Origin: Cohnella laeviribosi DSM 21336
Lineage (GTDB): Bacteria > Bacillota > Bacilli > Paenibacillales > Paenibacillaceae
Assembly: GCF_000378425.1 (NCBI RefSeq)
Contig: NZ_KB899808.1
Location: 62,001 to 126,000, forward strand
DNA length: 64,000 bases
Direction of reading: 5' to 3'
Shown in pieces: positions 35,136-42,952 of this stretch. The position numbers and the translations under genes were made by a program. Under the pieces are notes generated by a model. It ran no database searches. It was given only the letters and a program-made list of their open reading frames with translations, and was not told the DNA's origin. Within the stretch, counting starts at the first letter, position 1; each line of letters starts with the position of its first letter.

Positions 35136-35408
35136 ATGGCAGTACGCATTCGTCTGAAACGCATCGGCGCTCATAAAGCTCCTTTCTATCGCGTGGTCGT
35201 GTCCGATTCCCGTTCCCCGCGCGACGGCCGCTTCATCGAGGAGATCGGGTACTACAACCCGGTCGCGCAACCCGCTGAAGTGAAAATCGACGAGGAAAAA
35301 GCGCTGAAATGGCTGCAAAACGGAGCGCAGGCTTCCGAGACGGTCCGCAATCTTCTTAGCCGTGCCGGCGTTCTGAAAAAATTCCACGAATCCAAGCTTC
35401 AGAAGTAA
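35136..35408 (+). CDS. rpsP: 30S ribosomal protein S16
   Basis: A 90-residue protein starting [24 protein letters not shown], the S16 N-terminus. The ATG at 35136 follows AAGGAGGTGAAAG. It lies between ffh and khpA as in B. subtilis. Confidence 0.98.
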   Translation: MAVRIRLKRIGAHKAPFYRVVVSDSRSPRDGRFIEEIGYYNPVAQPAEVKIDEEKALKWLQNGAQASETVRNLLSRAGVLKKFHESKLQK

Positions 35409-35434
35409 CGTCGGATTCCCGGAGGGCATAGGCC

Positions 35435-35668
35435 ATGGAACAATTGATTCGGGTTATCGCCCGAGCGTTGGTGGATCATCCGGAAGACGTGCAGATTCAA
35501 GTCAAGGAGGACGCGCGCGGCCTGGTGTACGAGCTGTCCGTTCATCCAGACGATGTCGGCAAAGTCATCGGCAAGCAGGGGCGCATTGCGAAAGCGCTGC
35601 GCACTGTCGTCACTTCCGCTGCGGTCAAGGAGCGGAAGCGCGTCATCGTGGACATCAAATCGGAATAA
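35435..35668 (+). CDS. khpA: KH-domain RNA-binding protein KhpA (YlqC)
   Basis: A 77-residue single KH domain. VIGKQGRIAKALRTVV is the KH GXXG loop (GKQG) that contacts single-stranded RNA. KhpA pairs with KhpB in Gram-positives and affects cell division and RNA stability. It is followed by a terminator-like hairpin. The ylqD gene that comes next in B. subtilis is absent. Confidence 0.95.
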   Translation: MEQLIRVIARALVDHPEDVQIQVKEDARGLVYELSVHPDDVGKVIGKQGRIAKALRTVVTSAAVKERKRVIVDIKSE

Positions 35669-35681
35669 GGCAAAAAGGAAG

Positions 35682-35717
35682 GTCCGGGCTGCGTTTGGCA
35701 TGCCCGGACTTTTTTTG
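35682..35717 (+). terminator. Intrinsic terminator between khpA and rimM
   Basis: GTCCGGGC (35682-35689) pairs with GCCCGGAC (35702-35709), followed by a T7 run. Because rimM-trmD have no strong promoter of their own in the 58 bases that follow, this may be a partial terminator that lowers their expression relative to rpsP. Confidence 0.88.
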
Positions 35718-35775
35718 GCGAACCGAAAAGGGTAAAATGAGTCCGGAGTCTTGAACATAGAAGGAGGCTGCTTCC

Positions 35776-36303
35776 GTGACGGAAGAGCGTTTGCTTAACG
35801 TCGGCAAAATCGTCAATACTCACGGCATCCGAGGCGAAATCAAGGTGTGGCCGCATACGGATTTTCCGGATGTGCGCTTCCGTAACGGAAGCCGCTTGCT
35901 GCTGTGTCCGCCCGGGGCGGGAGCTGAAGCGGCGCTCGAAGTGGAAGTGCAGGGCGCCCGCGAGCACAAAAATCTGTTCATTCTGAAGCTGAAAGGCTAC
36001 GACAATATCAATCTCGTCGAGAAATACAAAGGATGGGAACTGAAGGTACGGGACGAGGACCGGGTCGAGCTCGGGGAAGGCGAGTACTACGTGCGCGACA
36101 TCGTCGGCGCCACCGTCGTCACCGAGGACGGCGAGAAATTGGGGATCATTACGGACGTGCTGTCGCCGGGGGCCAACGATGTTTGGGTCGTCAAACGGCC
36201 GAAAGGCGGCAACGTGCTGCTTCCCGTCATCGACGAGGTCGTGCTGGAAGTGGACGTTCCCGGGCGGACGGTCAAAGTTCATCTGATGGAAGGGCTGCTG
36301 TAG
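35776..36303 (+). CDS. rimM: Ribosome maturation factor RimM
   Basis: A 175-residue protein. The N-terminal beta-barrel has [25 protein letters not shown] and the C-terminal PRC-barrel has [20 protein letters not shown]. It assists 30S head assembly through S19. Translation begins at GTG behind AGAAGGAGG. The stop is one base before the trmD start. Confidence 0.96.
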   Translation: MTEERLLNVGKIVNTHGIRGEIKVWPHTDFPDVRFRNGSRLLLCPPGAGAEAALEVEVQGAREHKNLFILKLKGYDNINLVEKYKGWELKVRDEDRVELGEGEYYVRDIVGATVVTEDGEKLGIITDVLSPGANDVWVVKRPKGGNVLLPVIDEVVLEVDVPGRTVKVHLMEGLL

Positions 36304-36304
36304 C

Positions 36305-37192
36305 ATGCGGATCGACGTTTTGACGCTTTTTCCCGAAATGTTCGAGGGGGTCTTCGGCAGCAGCATTTTGGGAAAAGCGCGGGAGCGCGGCAAGGTGAAG
36401 TTGTCGACGGTCAACTTCCGCGATTTCGCGAACAACAAGCACAATACGGTGGACGATACGCCGTACGGCGGAGGCGGGGGGATGGTGCTCAAGCCCGAGC
36501 CGATTTTTGCCGCGGTCGAATCGGTGATCCGGTCCGCCCGGGTGGAGGAGCGGGAAGGAGCGGAAGCGGAGCCTGGCGGCGAAGAGCGCGCGGATCGGGA
36601 AGAGCGTGAGGAGCGGGAAGAGCCGCTCCGGGAGAGCGCACCCGGCGAGAAGGACGGACGGTTGAGCGTCGAGCCTTCCCGTTCGTCCCCGCGCATCATC
36701 CTCATGTGCCCGCAAGGGGAACCGCTGACGCAGGCCAAGGTCCGGGAACTGGCCGCCGAATCGCATCTCGTGTTTATTTGCGGCCACTATGAAGGCTTCG
36801 ACGAGCGCATTCGCGAGCATCTGGTCACGGACGAGCTGTCGATCGGCGATTATGTGCTGACCGGAGGCGAACTTCCGGCGATGGTCGTGATCGACGCGGT
36901 CGTCAGGCTTTTACCCGGCGTTCTCGGCAACGACCAGTCGGCGGCCCGCGACTCGTTCAGCGACGGGTTGCTCGAACACCCGCATTATACGCGGCCGCCC
37001 GAATTCCGCGGCTGGAAGGTGCCGGATGTGCTGCTTTCGGGCAATCACGCGGAAATCGACAAATGGCGGCGCCGGCAGTCGCTGCTTCGCACGGTCAAGC
37101 GCCGTCCGGACCTGCTTCGGAATGCGGAGCTGACCGAGCAGGAGCGCCGTTGGCTCGAAGAGGTGCAAAACGGGACGAATAACGAAATATAA
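36305..37192 (+). CDS. trmD: tRNA (guanine37-N1)-methyltransferase TrmD with a charged insertion
   Basis: A 295-residue SPOUT methyltransferase that makes m1G37 to prevent frameshifting. [47 protein letters not shown] and the knot segment [12 protein letters not shown] are all present. The family normally has about 240-250 residues. The excess is one Glu/Arg-rich insertion at about residues 80-127 ([24 protein letters not shown]), between the first domain strands and the [10 protein letters not shown] knot strand. The catalytic and SAM-binding parts are intact, so it should be active. Confidence 0.95.
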   Translation: MRIDVLTLFPEMFEGVFGSSILGKARERGKVKLSTVNFRDFANNKHNTVDDTPYGGGGGMVLKPEPIFAAVESVIRSARVEEREGAEAEPGGEERADREEREEREEPLRESAPGEKDGRLSVEPSRSSPRIILMCPQGEPLTQAKVRELAAESHLVFICGHYEGFDERIREHLVTDELSIGDYVLTGGELPAMVVIDAVVRLLPGVLGNDQSAARDSFSDGLLEHPHYTRPPEFRGWKVPDVLLSGNHAEIDKWRRRQSLLRTVKRRPDLLRNAELTEQERRWLEEVQNGTNNEI

Positions 37193-37194
37193 GG

Positions 37195-37223
37195 TTGTTT
37201 TTACCTGGCGGGTGTGATAAAAT
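37195..37223 (+). promoter_or_regulatory. Promoter of rplS
   Basis: TTGTTT (37195-37200) and TAAAAT (37218-37223) have a 17-base spacer, with a TGN extended -10. The 134-base transcribed leader before rplS has small hairpins and may correspond to a ribosomal protein leader, but I cannot identify it. Confidence 0.75.
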
Positions 37224-37363
37224 TTCAGATGTTGTGTATGCCGGATGCTCCGTTGTTCAAAACGGGCAATCGGCGAAAAATCGGACGGTCCTCTGCACGC
37301 CATGAAGCGGTCAACGGACTTGTGGAGCGGGTACGAACGTCTATGGTGGAAGGAGTGGTATCC

Positions 37364-37705
37364 ATGAATCTGATTCAAGAGATTACGCAAGAACAACTGC
37401 GCAAGGACATTCCGAACTTCCGTCCGGGCGACACGCTTAAAGTGTACGTCAAGGTTGTCGAAGGTTCCCGCGAACGTATCCAGCTGTTCGAAGGCGTTGT
37501 GATCAAACGCCGTGGCGGCGGCATCAGCGAAACGTTCACCGTGCGCAAAATTTCGTACGGCGTCGGCGTAGAACGCGCTTTCCCGCTGCATTCGCCCCGC
37601 ATCGAGAAGATCGAAGTGGCGCGCCGCGGCAAAGTCCGTCGTGCGAAGCTGTACTACCTGCGCAACCTGCGCGGCAAAGCTGCTCGTATCAAGGAAATTC
37701 GATAA
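37364..37705 (+). CDS. rplS: 50S ribosomal protein L19
   Basis: A 113-residue protein starting [23 protein letters not shown] and containing [25 protein letters not shown], the L19 signature. The ATG at 37364 follows GGAAGGAG; an in-frame ATG at 37343 is upstream of that site and unlikely. It lies at the 30S-50S interface. Confidence 0.97.
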   Translation: MNLIQEITQEQLRKDIPNFRPGDTLKVYVKVVEGSRERIQLFEGVVIKRRGGGISETFTVRKISYGVGVERAFPLHSPRIEKIEVARRGKVRRAKLYYLRNLRGKAARIKEIR

Positions 37706-37717
37706 GGCTAATCAAAA

Positions 37718-37751
37718 GGGGGGCTTGGCTTACGTTCAAGTCCTCCTTTTT
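37718..37751 (+). terminator. Intrinsic terminator after rplS
   Basis: GGGGGGCTTG (37718-37727) pairs with CAAGTCCTCC (37737-37746) through two G-U pairs, followed by a T5 run. Confidence 0.82.
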
Positions 37752-37824
37752 GCATTTCCCCTAAAATACGCGTTGACATCAGACGATTTCGAAAAAGACG
37801 GACTCGGGAAAGAGGCGAATCGAC

Positions 37825-38607
37825 ATGGATCAGTCGCGTGATTGGAAAAGTGGCGAAACGGCGGAGCAAGCCGGAACAAATGCGGGCACCGGAACGGGAG
37901 AACGCTTGGGAGCATCACACGCCTCATCCGGGCATGAGTCCGATGAAGCGGGCGGCATGCATGCCGTTGCCGGAAGCGCGGCGGCCGCGGGAAGCGGCAA
38001 AGCGCCCGGGACGGTCAAGCCGGCAGGCCCCCGCAAAAAGAGCGAGCTGGTGGAATGGATCAAGGCGCTGGCGATCGCGGCCATACTCGTGTTCGTCATC
38101 CGCTGGCTGCTCGTTTCTCCGTTCATCGTGGACGGCTCTTCGATGGAGCCGAACTTCTGGAACGGGGAGCGGATTATCGTCAATAAAATTTTGTACGACT
38201 TCCGCGCGCCGAAACGAGGCGAAGTCATCGTGTTTCATGTGCCCGAAGAAGGCCGGGATTATATCAAGCGGGTCATTGCGACGCCGGGAGACACGGTGAA
38301 AGTCGACGGAGACACCGTTTATGTGAACGGCGAAGCGATCGAGGAGCCTTACCTGAAGGAAGCGTACGAACGGGCTCATGCCGCAGGCGGCCTTTATAAT
38401 GAGAAAAGCTTCAACAGCGACTACCCGAATTCACAGTTCCAGGAGACGACGGTTCCGGAAGGCGAGCTGTTCGTGCTTGGCGACAACCGTCCGGACAGCA
38501 AGGACAGCCGGATGATCGGGTTCGTCAAAATGGACCGGGTGGTCGGGCGGGCCGAATTGATCTTTTGGCCGTTAAATAAAATAAAATATATCGGTCGCGG
38601 CTGGTAA
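37825..38607 (+). CDS. lepB: Signal peptidase I with long N-terminal extension
   Basis: A 260-residue S26 peptidase. Ser106 in SSMEP and Lys148 in DYIKRVIATPGD form the catalytic dyad; GDNRPDSKDSR is box E. A single transmembrane helix lies at about residues 79-97. The first 70 residues are Ala/Gly/Ser-rich and low in complexity, which is unusual since B. subtilis SipS has only about 20 cytosolic residues. The start ATG follows AAAGAGGCG. It cleaves signal peptides outside the membrane. Placement between rplS and rbgA is common in Paenibacillaceae. Confidence 0.93.
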   Translation: MDQSRDWKSGETAEQAGTNAGTGTGERLGASHASSGHESDEAGGMHAVAGSAAAAGSGKAPGTVKPAGPRKKSELVEWIKALAIAAILVFVIRWLLVSPFIVDGSSMEPNFWNGERIIVNKILYDFRAPKRGEVIVFHVPEEGRDYIKRVIATPGDTVKVDGDTVYVNGEAIEEPYLKEAYERAHAAGGLYNEKSFNSDYPNSQFQETTVPEGELFVLGDNRPDSKDSRMIGFVKMDRVVGRAELIFWPLNKIKYIGRGW

Positions 38608-38658
38608 GGACAAGCGCCTTGGTCCCTCTGCCGGACGGAAATCGCGGAGGGATGCAAT

Positions 38659-39525
38659 ATGACCATACAATGGTTTCCGGGCCACATGACCCGGGCCAAA
38701 CGGCAAATCGAAGAGAAGCTGAAGCTGATCGACGTCGTGTTCGAGCTGCTGGACGCACGCGTGCCCGAGTCGAGCCGCAACCCGATGATCGACGAGATCG
38801 TCGGGAGCAAGCCGCGCCTGCTTCTGCTCAACAAGGCCGACTTGGCGGATGCGGAGGCGACCGTGCGCTGGAGCGAGCACTTCCGCGCGCTCGGCCGCGA
38901 GGTGCTGGCCATCGACGCGAATACGGGAAGCGGCGTTCGGGACATCCCCGGCCGGGTCAAGGTCCTGCTGAAGGAGAAGATCGAGCGCCAAATCAGCAAG
39001 GGCATGCGTCCGAGGCCCGCCCGCGCGCTGATCGTAGGCATCCCCAACGTAGGGAAGTCGACGCTCATTAACCGCCTGGCGGGGAGAAACGCGGCGGTGA
39101 CGGGCGACCGCCCGGGCGTGACGAAAGGCCAGCAATGGATTCGCACCGGCGGGGATCTCGAATTGCTGGACACGCCGGGAATCTTATGGCCGAAGTTCGA
39201 GGATCCCGAGGTCGGATTCCGGCTTGCGGCGACGGGCGCGATCAAAGAGGAAATTTTGCCGATCGAGGAAGTGGCCTGCTTTACGCTTCGCTGGCTGACG
39301 AAGGCTTACCGCGAAGCGCTTGCGGAACGTTACGGACTGACGGAGCTTCCGGAGGATTTGCCCGATTTGGCGGCTGCCGCCGAAGTGCTGGAAGAGATCG
39401 GACGGCGGCGCGGATGCGTCGGAAGCGGCGGGCGAATCGACTACGAGAAGGCGTCCGGCGTGCTGCTGCGCGATTTGCGCTCCGGCAAGCTCGGCCGGAT
39501 CACGCTGGAAGCGCCGGTCCGATAA
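38659..39525 (+). CDS. rbgA: Ribosome biogenesis GTPase RbgA (YlqF)
   Basis: A 288-residue circularly permuted GTPase: the G4 motif LLNKADL comes before G1 GIPNVGKST and G3 DTPG. The start [21 protein letters not shown] is conserved in RbgA and required for 50S maturation. It follows lepB by 51 bases behind CGGAGGG. In B. subtilis rnhB is next; here xpt-pbuX lie between. Confidence 0.96.
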   Translation: MTIQWFPGHMTRAKRQIEEKLKLIDVVFELLDARVPESSRNPMIDEIVGSKPRLLLLNKADLADAEATVRWSEHFRALGREVLAIDANTGSGVRDIPGRVKVLLKEKIERQISKGMRPRPARALIVGIPNVGKSTLINRLAGRNAAVTGDRPGVTKGQQWIRTGGDLELLDTPGILWPKFEDPEVGFRLAATGAIKEEILPIEEVACFTLRWLTKAYREALAERYGLTELPEDLPDLAAAAEVLEEIGRRRGCVGSGGRIDYEKASGVLLRDLRSGKLGRITLEAPVR

Positions 39526-39578
39526 GGGCATTCGCACCCGCGGAACCTTGCCAAAATATCGAAACGGCGATTTTTCTC

Positions 39579-39607
39579 TTGAAACGATAAGAAAGAGTGT
39601 GTAGTAT
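39579..39607 (+). promoter_or_regulatory. Promoter of the riboswitch-xpt-pbuX transcript
   Basis: TTGAAA (39579-39584) and TAGTAT (39602-39607) have a 17-base spacer. The start point near 39614 would put the purine aptamer about 20 bases into the transcript. Confidence 0.78.
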
Positions 39608-39631
39608 AGTCATCGTACAATTGCATACGAG

Positions 39632-39700
39632 CTCATATAATTTTGGGAATATGGCCCATAAGTTTCTACCGGACGACCACTGTAATCGTCCGACTATGAG
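39632..39700 (+). ncRNA. Purine riboswitch aptamer, guanine class
   Basis: P1 is CTCATA (39632-39637) with TATGAG (39695-39700). The conserved three-way junction sequences TATAATTTTGG, GGAATATGGCCC and AAGTTTCTACC are present, and P3 is GGACGA/TCGTCC. The specificity base is C39694 (CCGACTATG), which selects guanine, hypoxanthine or xanthine; adenine switches have T there. It lies upstream of xpt, as in B. subtilis. The aptamer is about 98 bases from the terminator, longer than usual, with two extra small hairpins between (for example GGCACTT/AAGTGCC). Confidence 0.96.
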
Positions 39701-39797
39701 TGATAGCGAGTGCATTCCGGATTCCGTCCTTCAGCGAAACGGGGGACCGGTCCGGCGATGCTGGCACTTGAAGTGCCGCCATAAGGGATGAATCCCC

Positions 39798-39846
39798 GGG
39801 ACAAGCTTCACTTGAGAAACCGCTCAAGGAGCTTGTCCCTTTTTTT
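39798..39846 (+). terminator. Riboswitch terminator before xpt
   Basis: GGGACAAGCT (39798-39807) pairs with AGCTTGTCCC (39830-39839), with an inner TTGAG/CTCAA stem, followed by a T7 run. Ligand binding to the aptamer should favour this terminator and switch off xpt-pbuX when guanine is plentiful. Confidence 0.93.
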
Positions 39847-39866
39847 CATGCAGAAAGGGACGGTAG

Positions 39867-40478
39867 ATGGCGATGGAAGTGCTCTTGGAACGGATACGCC
39901 GAGAGGGATTGATTTTGTCCGATAAGGTGCTGAAAGTCGATTCGTTTCTGAATCACCAGGTGGATACGCAGCTTGCCTTGGAGATCGGACGCGAGTTCGG
40001 GCGAATCTTTGCGGACGAACCGGTAACGAAGGTGCTCACCATTGAAGCCAGCGGCATACAATTTGCGATGGCGACGGGGATCGCGCTGAACGTGCCGTTT
40101 ATTTATGCGAAAAAGAAAAAAGCCGTTACGCTCTCCGAAGAGGTGTATTCGGCGCAGGTGCATTCGTTCACCCGGGGGGAGACGTATCAGGTCAGCATTT
40201 CCCGAAAATATCTGGGCCCGGACGACCGGGTGCTGATCGTGGACGATTTTCTGGCGACGGGAGCGGCGCTTGCGGGGCTGGTCAAGATCGTCAGGGAATC
40301 CGGGGCGAAGCTGGCAGGCGTAGGCTGCGTGATCGAGAAAAGCTTCCAGGAAGGCCGACGTCTGCTGGAGGAGATGGACGTCAGGGTTCATTCGCTGGCA
40401 CGCATCGCTTCGATGTCGCCGGGCGAGATTCAGTTCATAGAAGAAAGCTCAATCCATCGCGTCAAGGAGACGGTATAG
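39867..40478 (+). CDS. xpt: Xanthine phosphoribosyltransferase
   Basis: A 203-residue type I PRTase. LSDKVLKVDSFLNHQVDTQL is the Xpt N-terminal pattern and VLIVDDFLATGAAL the PRPP loop. It converts xanthine to XMP for salvage. The ATG at 39867 follows AAAGGGACGG; an ATG six bases on is an alternative. It is separated by one base from pbuX and is controlled by the riboswitch upstream. Confidence 0.96.
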   Translation: MAMEVLLERIRREGLILSDKVLKVDSFLNHQVDTQLALEIGREFGRIFADEPVTKVLTIEASGIQFAMATGIALNVPFIYAKKKKAVTLSEEVYSAQVHSFTRGETYQVSISRKYLGPDDRVLIVDDFLATGAALAGLVKIVRESGAKLAGVGCVIEKSFQEGRRLLEEMDVRVHSLARIASMSPGEIQFIEESSIHRVKETV

Positions 40479-40479
40479 G

Positions 40480-41769
40480 ATGTTAACCAAAAAAAGAGTC
40501 TTTGCCTTAGGCTTCCAGCATGTGCTGGCGATGTACGCGGGGGCTGTCGTGGTGCCTCTGATCGTCGGGGGAGCGCTCCACTTGACCGCCGCCCAGATGG
40601 CTTATCTGATCGCCGCGGACTTGTTCACCTGCGGGATCGCCACGATTTTGCAGACGATGGGGACCAAATATTTCGGCAGCCGGCTTCCCGTCGTATTGGG
40701 CTGCACGTTTACCGCCGTCGGACCGATTATCGCCATTGCGTCGTCTTCGAACCTGGCTACCGTATACGGGGCCGTGATCTTATCCGGTTTATTCGTCGTG
40801 CTGGCCGCTCCTTTGTACGGGAAGATGTTAAGGTTCTTCCCCACGATTGTCATCGGCTCGGTCGTTACGATCATCGGGCTGTCGCTGATTCCCGTCGCGA
40901 TGAACAACGCGGCAGGCGGGCAGGGCAGCGCCGATTTCGGCGAGCCGCGCAATCTGCTGCTGGCCGTTGTCACGTTGATCGTCATTTTGGCCGTGAACCG
41001 TCTGTCCAAAGGGTTTATGCGGGCGATATCCGTACTGGTCGGCTTGGCGGCCGGTACGCTTGCCGGTTACTTCATGGGCGTCGTCAGCTTCTCGTCCGTC
41101 GGGGAAGCTTCCTGGGTCAGCATCGCGCAACCGTTCTACTTCGGCGTGCCCCAGATCAGCTTGACGGCCGTGATCACGATGATTCTCGTCAATATCGTCA
41201 GCATGGTGGAGTCGACGGGCGTTTATCTGGCGGTCGGCAAGGCGACGGATCAGAAGGTCGAACCGGCGCAGATCGTGAACGGTTTGCGCTCCGAAGGGCT
41301 TGCGATCACGCTGGGCGGGATCTTCAACGCGTTCCCTTACACGGCGTTTTCGCAAAATGTCGGCCTGATCTCGCTGACGAAGGTCAAATCCCGGGACGTT
41401 ATTTTTGCGGCCGGCGCGATCATGGTGGTCCTCGGCTTGCTGCCCAAGCTGGCCGCCTTGACGACCGTCATTCCCAATGCGGTGCTGGGCGGCGCCATGA
41501 TCGTCATGTTCGGCTCGGTCGCGGCTTCCGGCATCTCGATTCTGTCGCAGGTCGATCTGCGCAAGGACGGCAACCTGCTGATCGCCGCCTGCAGCATCGC
41601 GGTCGGCCTGGGCTCGGCGACGCTGCCGCAGATGTTCGACCAGCTGCCGGACTTCGCGAAGATGCTTCTGCAGAACGGCATCGTATCCGGCTCGCTGACG
41701 GCGATCGTGCTGAATCTGTTAATTTCGAGGCAAAGCGAGGCGGCCCCGGTCGTCCAGCAGCATTCATAA
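40480..41769 (+). CDS. pbuX: Xanthine permease PbuX (NCS2 family)
   Basis: A 429-residue membrane protein with about 12-14 helices. FQHVLAMYAGAVVVPLIVGGAL near the N-terminus and NVGLISLTKVKSRDV in the middle are NCS2 nucleobase transporter motifs. It imports xanthine by proton symport. Directly after xpt, both genes share the purine riboswitch. Confidence 0.95.
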   Translation: MLTKKRVFALGFQHVLAMYAGAVVVPLIVGGALHLTAAQMAYLIAADLFTCGIATILQTMGTKYFGSRLPVVLGCTFTAVGPIIAIASSSNLATVYGAVILSGLFVVLAAPLYGKMLRFFPTIVIGSVVTIIGLSLIPVAMNNAAGGQGSADFGEPRNLLLAVVTLIVILAVNRLSKGFMRAISVLVGLAAGTLAGYFMGVVSFSSVGEASWVSIAQPFYFGVPQISLTAVITMILVNIVSMVESTGVYLAVGKATDQKVEPAQIVNGLRSEGLAITLGGIFNAFPYTAFSQNVGLISLTKVKSRDVIFAAGAIMVVLGLLPKLAALTTVIPNAVLGGAMIVMFGSVAASGISILSQVDLRKDGNLLIAACSIAVGLGSATLPQMFDQLPDFAKMLLQNGIVSGSLTAIVLNLLISRQSEAAPVVQQHS

Positions 41770-41788
41770 GGCAATGGATTTTCAAGAG

Positions 41789-41837
41789 AAACGGCGCATC
41801 GTCCTTGACTTGAGCAAGGACGTTTGCGCCGTTTTCT
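41789..41837 (+). terminator. Terminator after pbuX
   Basis: AAACGGCGCA..GTCCTTG (from 41789) pairs with CAAGGAC..TGCGCCGTTT (to 41834), leaving a short bulge, with T-rich sequence after it. As it lies between convergent pbuX and the DUF2905 gene, it may serve both directions. Confidence 0.88.
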
Positions 41838-41856
41838 TCTTGTCGCCGGCCGGATT

Positions 41857-42075
41857 TCACTTGGACAGCCACCGGAACAGGTAGGCGATAAGAGAGAGCG
41901 CCGCGCTTAACAGAATGCAGGTCGCGAGCGGAAAGTAAAATTTGAAGTTCTCTTTCTCGACGACGATATCGCCGGGCAGACGGCCCAGGTGGATAAAACG
42001 GCCCAGCAGCATCCAAAGCAAACCGGCGACGATCAGCACGATGCCGGACCCGATCAGCAATTTGGCCATGTTCAT
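41857..42075 (-). CDS. DUF2905 family small membrane protein
   Basis: A 72-residue protein starting MNMAKLLIGSGIVLIVAGLL, with two transmembrane helices and the family centre GRLPGDIVVEKENFKFYFPL. Its function is unknown. The ATG at 42075 follows AGGTGATGG on the minus strand. It is convergent to pbuX and divergent from rnhB. In other Firmicutes DUF2905 genes sit next to ruvAB; here the place is unusual. Confidence 0.9.
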   Translation of the reverse strand: MNMAKLLIGSGIVLIVAGLLWMLLGRFIHLGRLPGDIVVEKENFKFYFPLATCILLSAALSLIAYLFRWLSK

Positions 42076-42087
42076 TTTTCCATCACC

Positions 42088-42123
42088 TACAATGATTGTA
42101 CCCGAACCGGAACGATTCGTTCC
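42088..42123. promoter_or_regulatory. Two adjacent perfect palindromes between DUF2905 and rnhB
   Basis: TACAATGATTGTA (42088-42100) has 6-base arms and GGAACGATTCGTTCC (42109-42123) has 7-base arms; both are perfect around one central base. They lie in the 151-base divergent region. The second resembles a LexA box but lacks the outer C/G and has five central bases instead of four, so I do not call it one. Confidence 0.55.
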
Positions 42124-42226
42124 ACTTGCCGTTTGGCCGGACGAAAAAAAAACTTGCCGAAAAAGGGCGGTTTCATGGACAATAGGGTCATCATGCGAAA
42201 TCATTTCCGGGAAGGCGGAATGCGTA

Positions 42227-42865
42227 GTGGAATCATCTGACCAAAAGCCGAACCGGCTTGAATTCGAAACAAAGCTTTGGGACGGGGGCCTCGTCGCCGT
42301 CGCCGGCGTGGACGAGGTGGGAAGAGGCTGCCTGTTCGGCGATGTCGTCGCGGCGGCGGTCGTCTTCCGTCCGGGAACCGTCCTGGAGGACATCAACGAT
42401 TCGAAGCAATTAAGCGAAAAGAAGCGGGAGCGGCTGTACGAGCTGATTTTGGCGGAAGCGGAGGCGTGGTCGGTCGCCCGCGTCGACGCCGCCACGATCG
42501 ACCGGATCAACATTCGCCAGGCTTCGCGGCTTGCGATGAAGCTGGCGGTCGAGGGGCTGTCCGTCACGCCCCAGCATCTGCTCGTCGATGCGGAAACGGT
42601 CGCCGTGGACATCCCGCAGACGGCCATCGTCAAGGGCGATGCGCGAAGCCAATCGATCGGCGCCGCGTCGATCGTGGCCAAGGTAACCCGCGACCGGCTT
42701 TGCCGCGAGGTTTGGGACGTCATGTATCCGGGGTACGGCATCGCCGCCAACAAAGGCTATGCGACGAAGGAGCACCGGGAAGCGCTGCTGGCGCTCGGGC
42801 CTACGCCATTGCACCGCCATTCGTTTTTGAGCGGGATTTTGTCGGTTCAGCAGGAACTGTTCTAA
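42227..42865 (+). CDS. rnhB: Ribonuclease HII
   Basis: A 212-residue RNase HII. VAGVDEVGRGCLFGDVVAAAVV holds the first catalytic Asp-Glu pair; LLVDAE and SIVAKVTRDR follow the family pattern. It removes ribonucleotides from DNA. The most likely start is the GTG at 42227, 7 bases after GAAGGCGGA; the frame is open further upstream without a better start. It precedes ylqG as in B. subtilis. Confidence 0.95.
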   Translation: MESSDQKPNRLEFETKLWDGGLVAVAGVDEVGRGCLFGDVVAAAVVFRPGTVLEDINDSKQLSEKKRERLYELILAEAEAWSVARVDAATIDRINIRQASRLAMKLAVEGLSVTPQHLLVDAETVAVDIPQTAIVKGDARSQSIGAASIVAKVTRDRLCREVWDVMYPGYGIAANKGYATKEHREALLALGPTPLHRHSFLSGILSVQQELF

Positions 42866-42952
42866 CTTGAATGGAGCGCGATTGCTGCCGATACATAAAT
42901 TGTGCGGGATTTTCGTCAGACAATCGGTTTTTTCTTGGAAAGGAGGCAGCGC

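Noticed and set aside
42109-42123. LexA (SOS) box before rnhB
   Set aside because: The half-sites GAAC and GTTC are separated by five bases instead of four and the outer C and G are absent.
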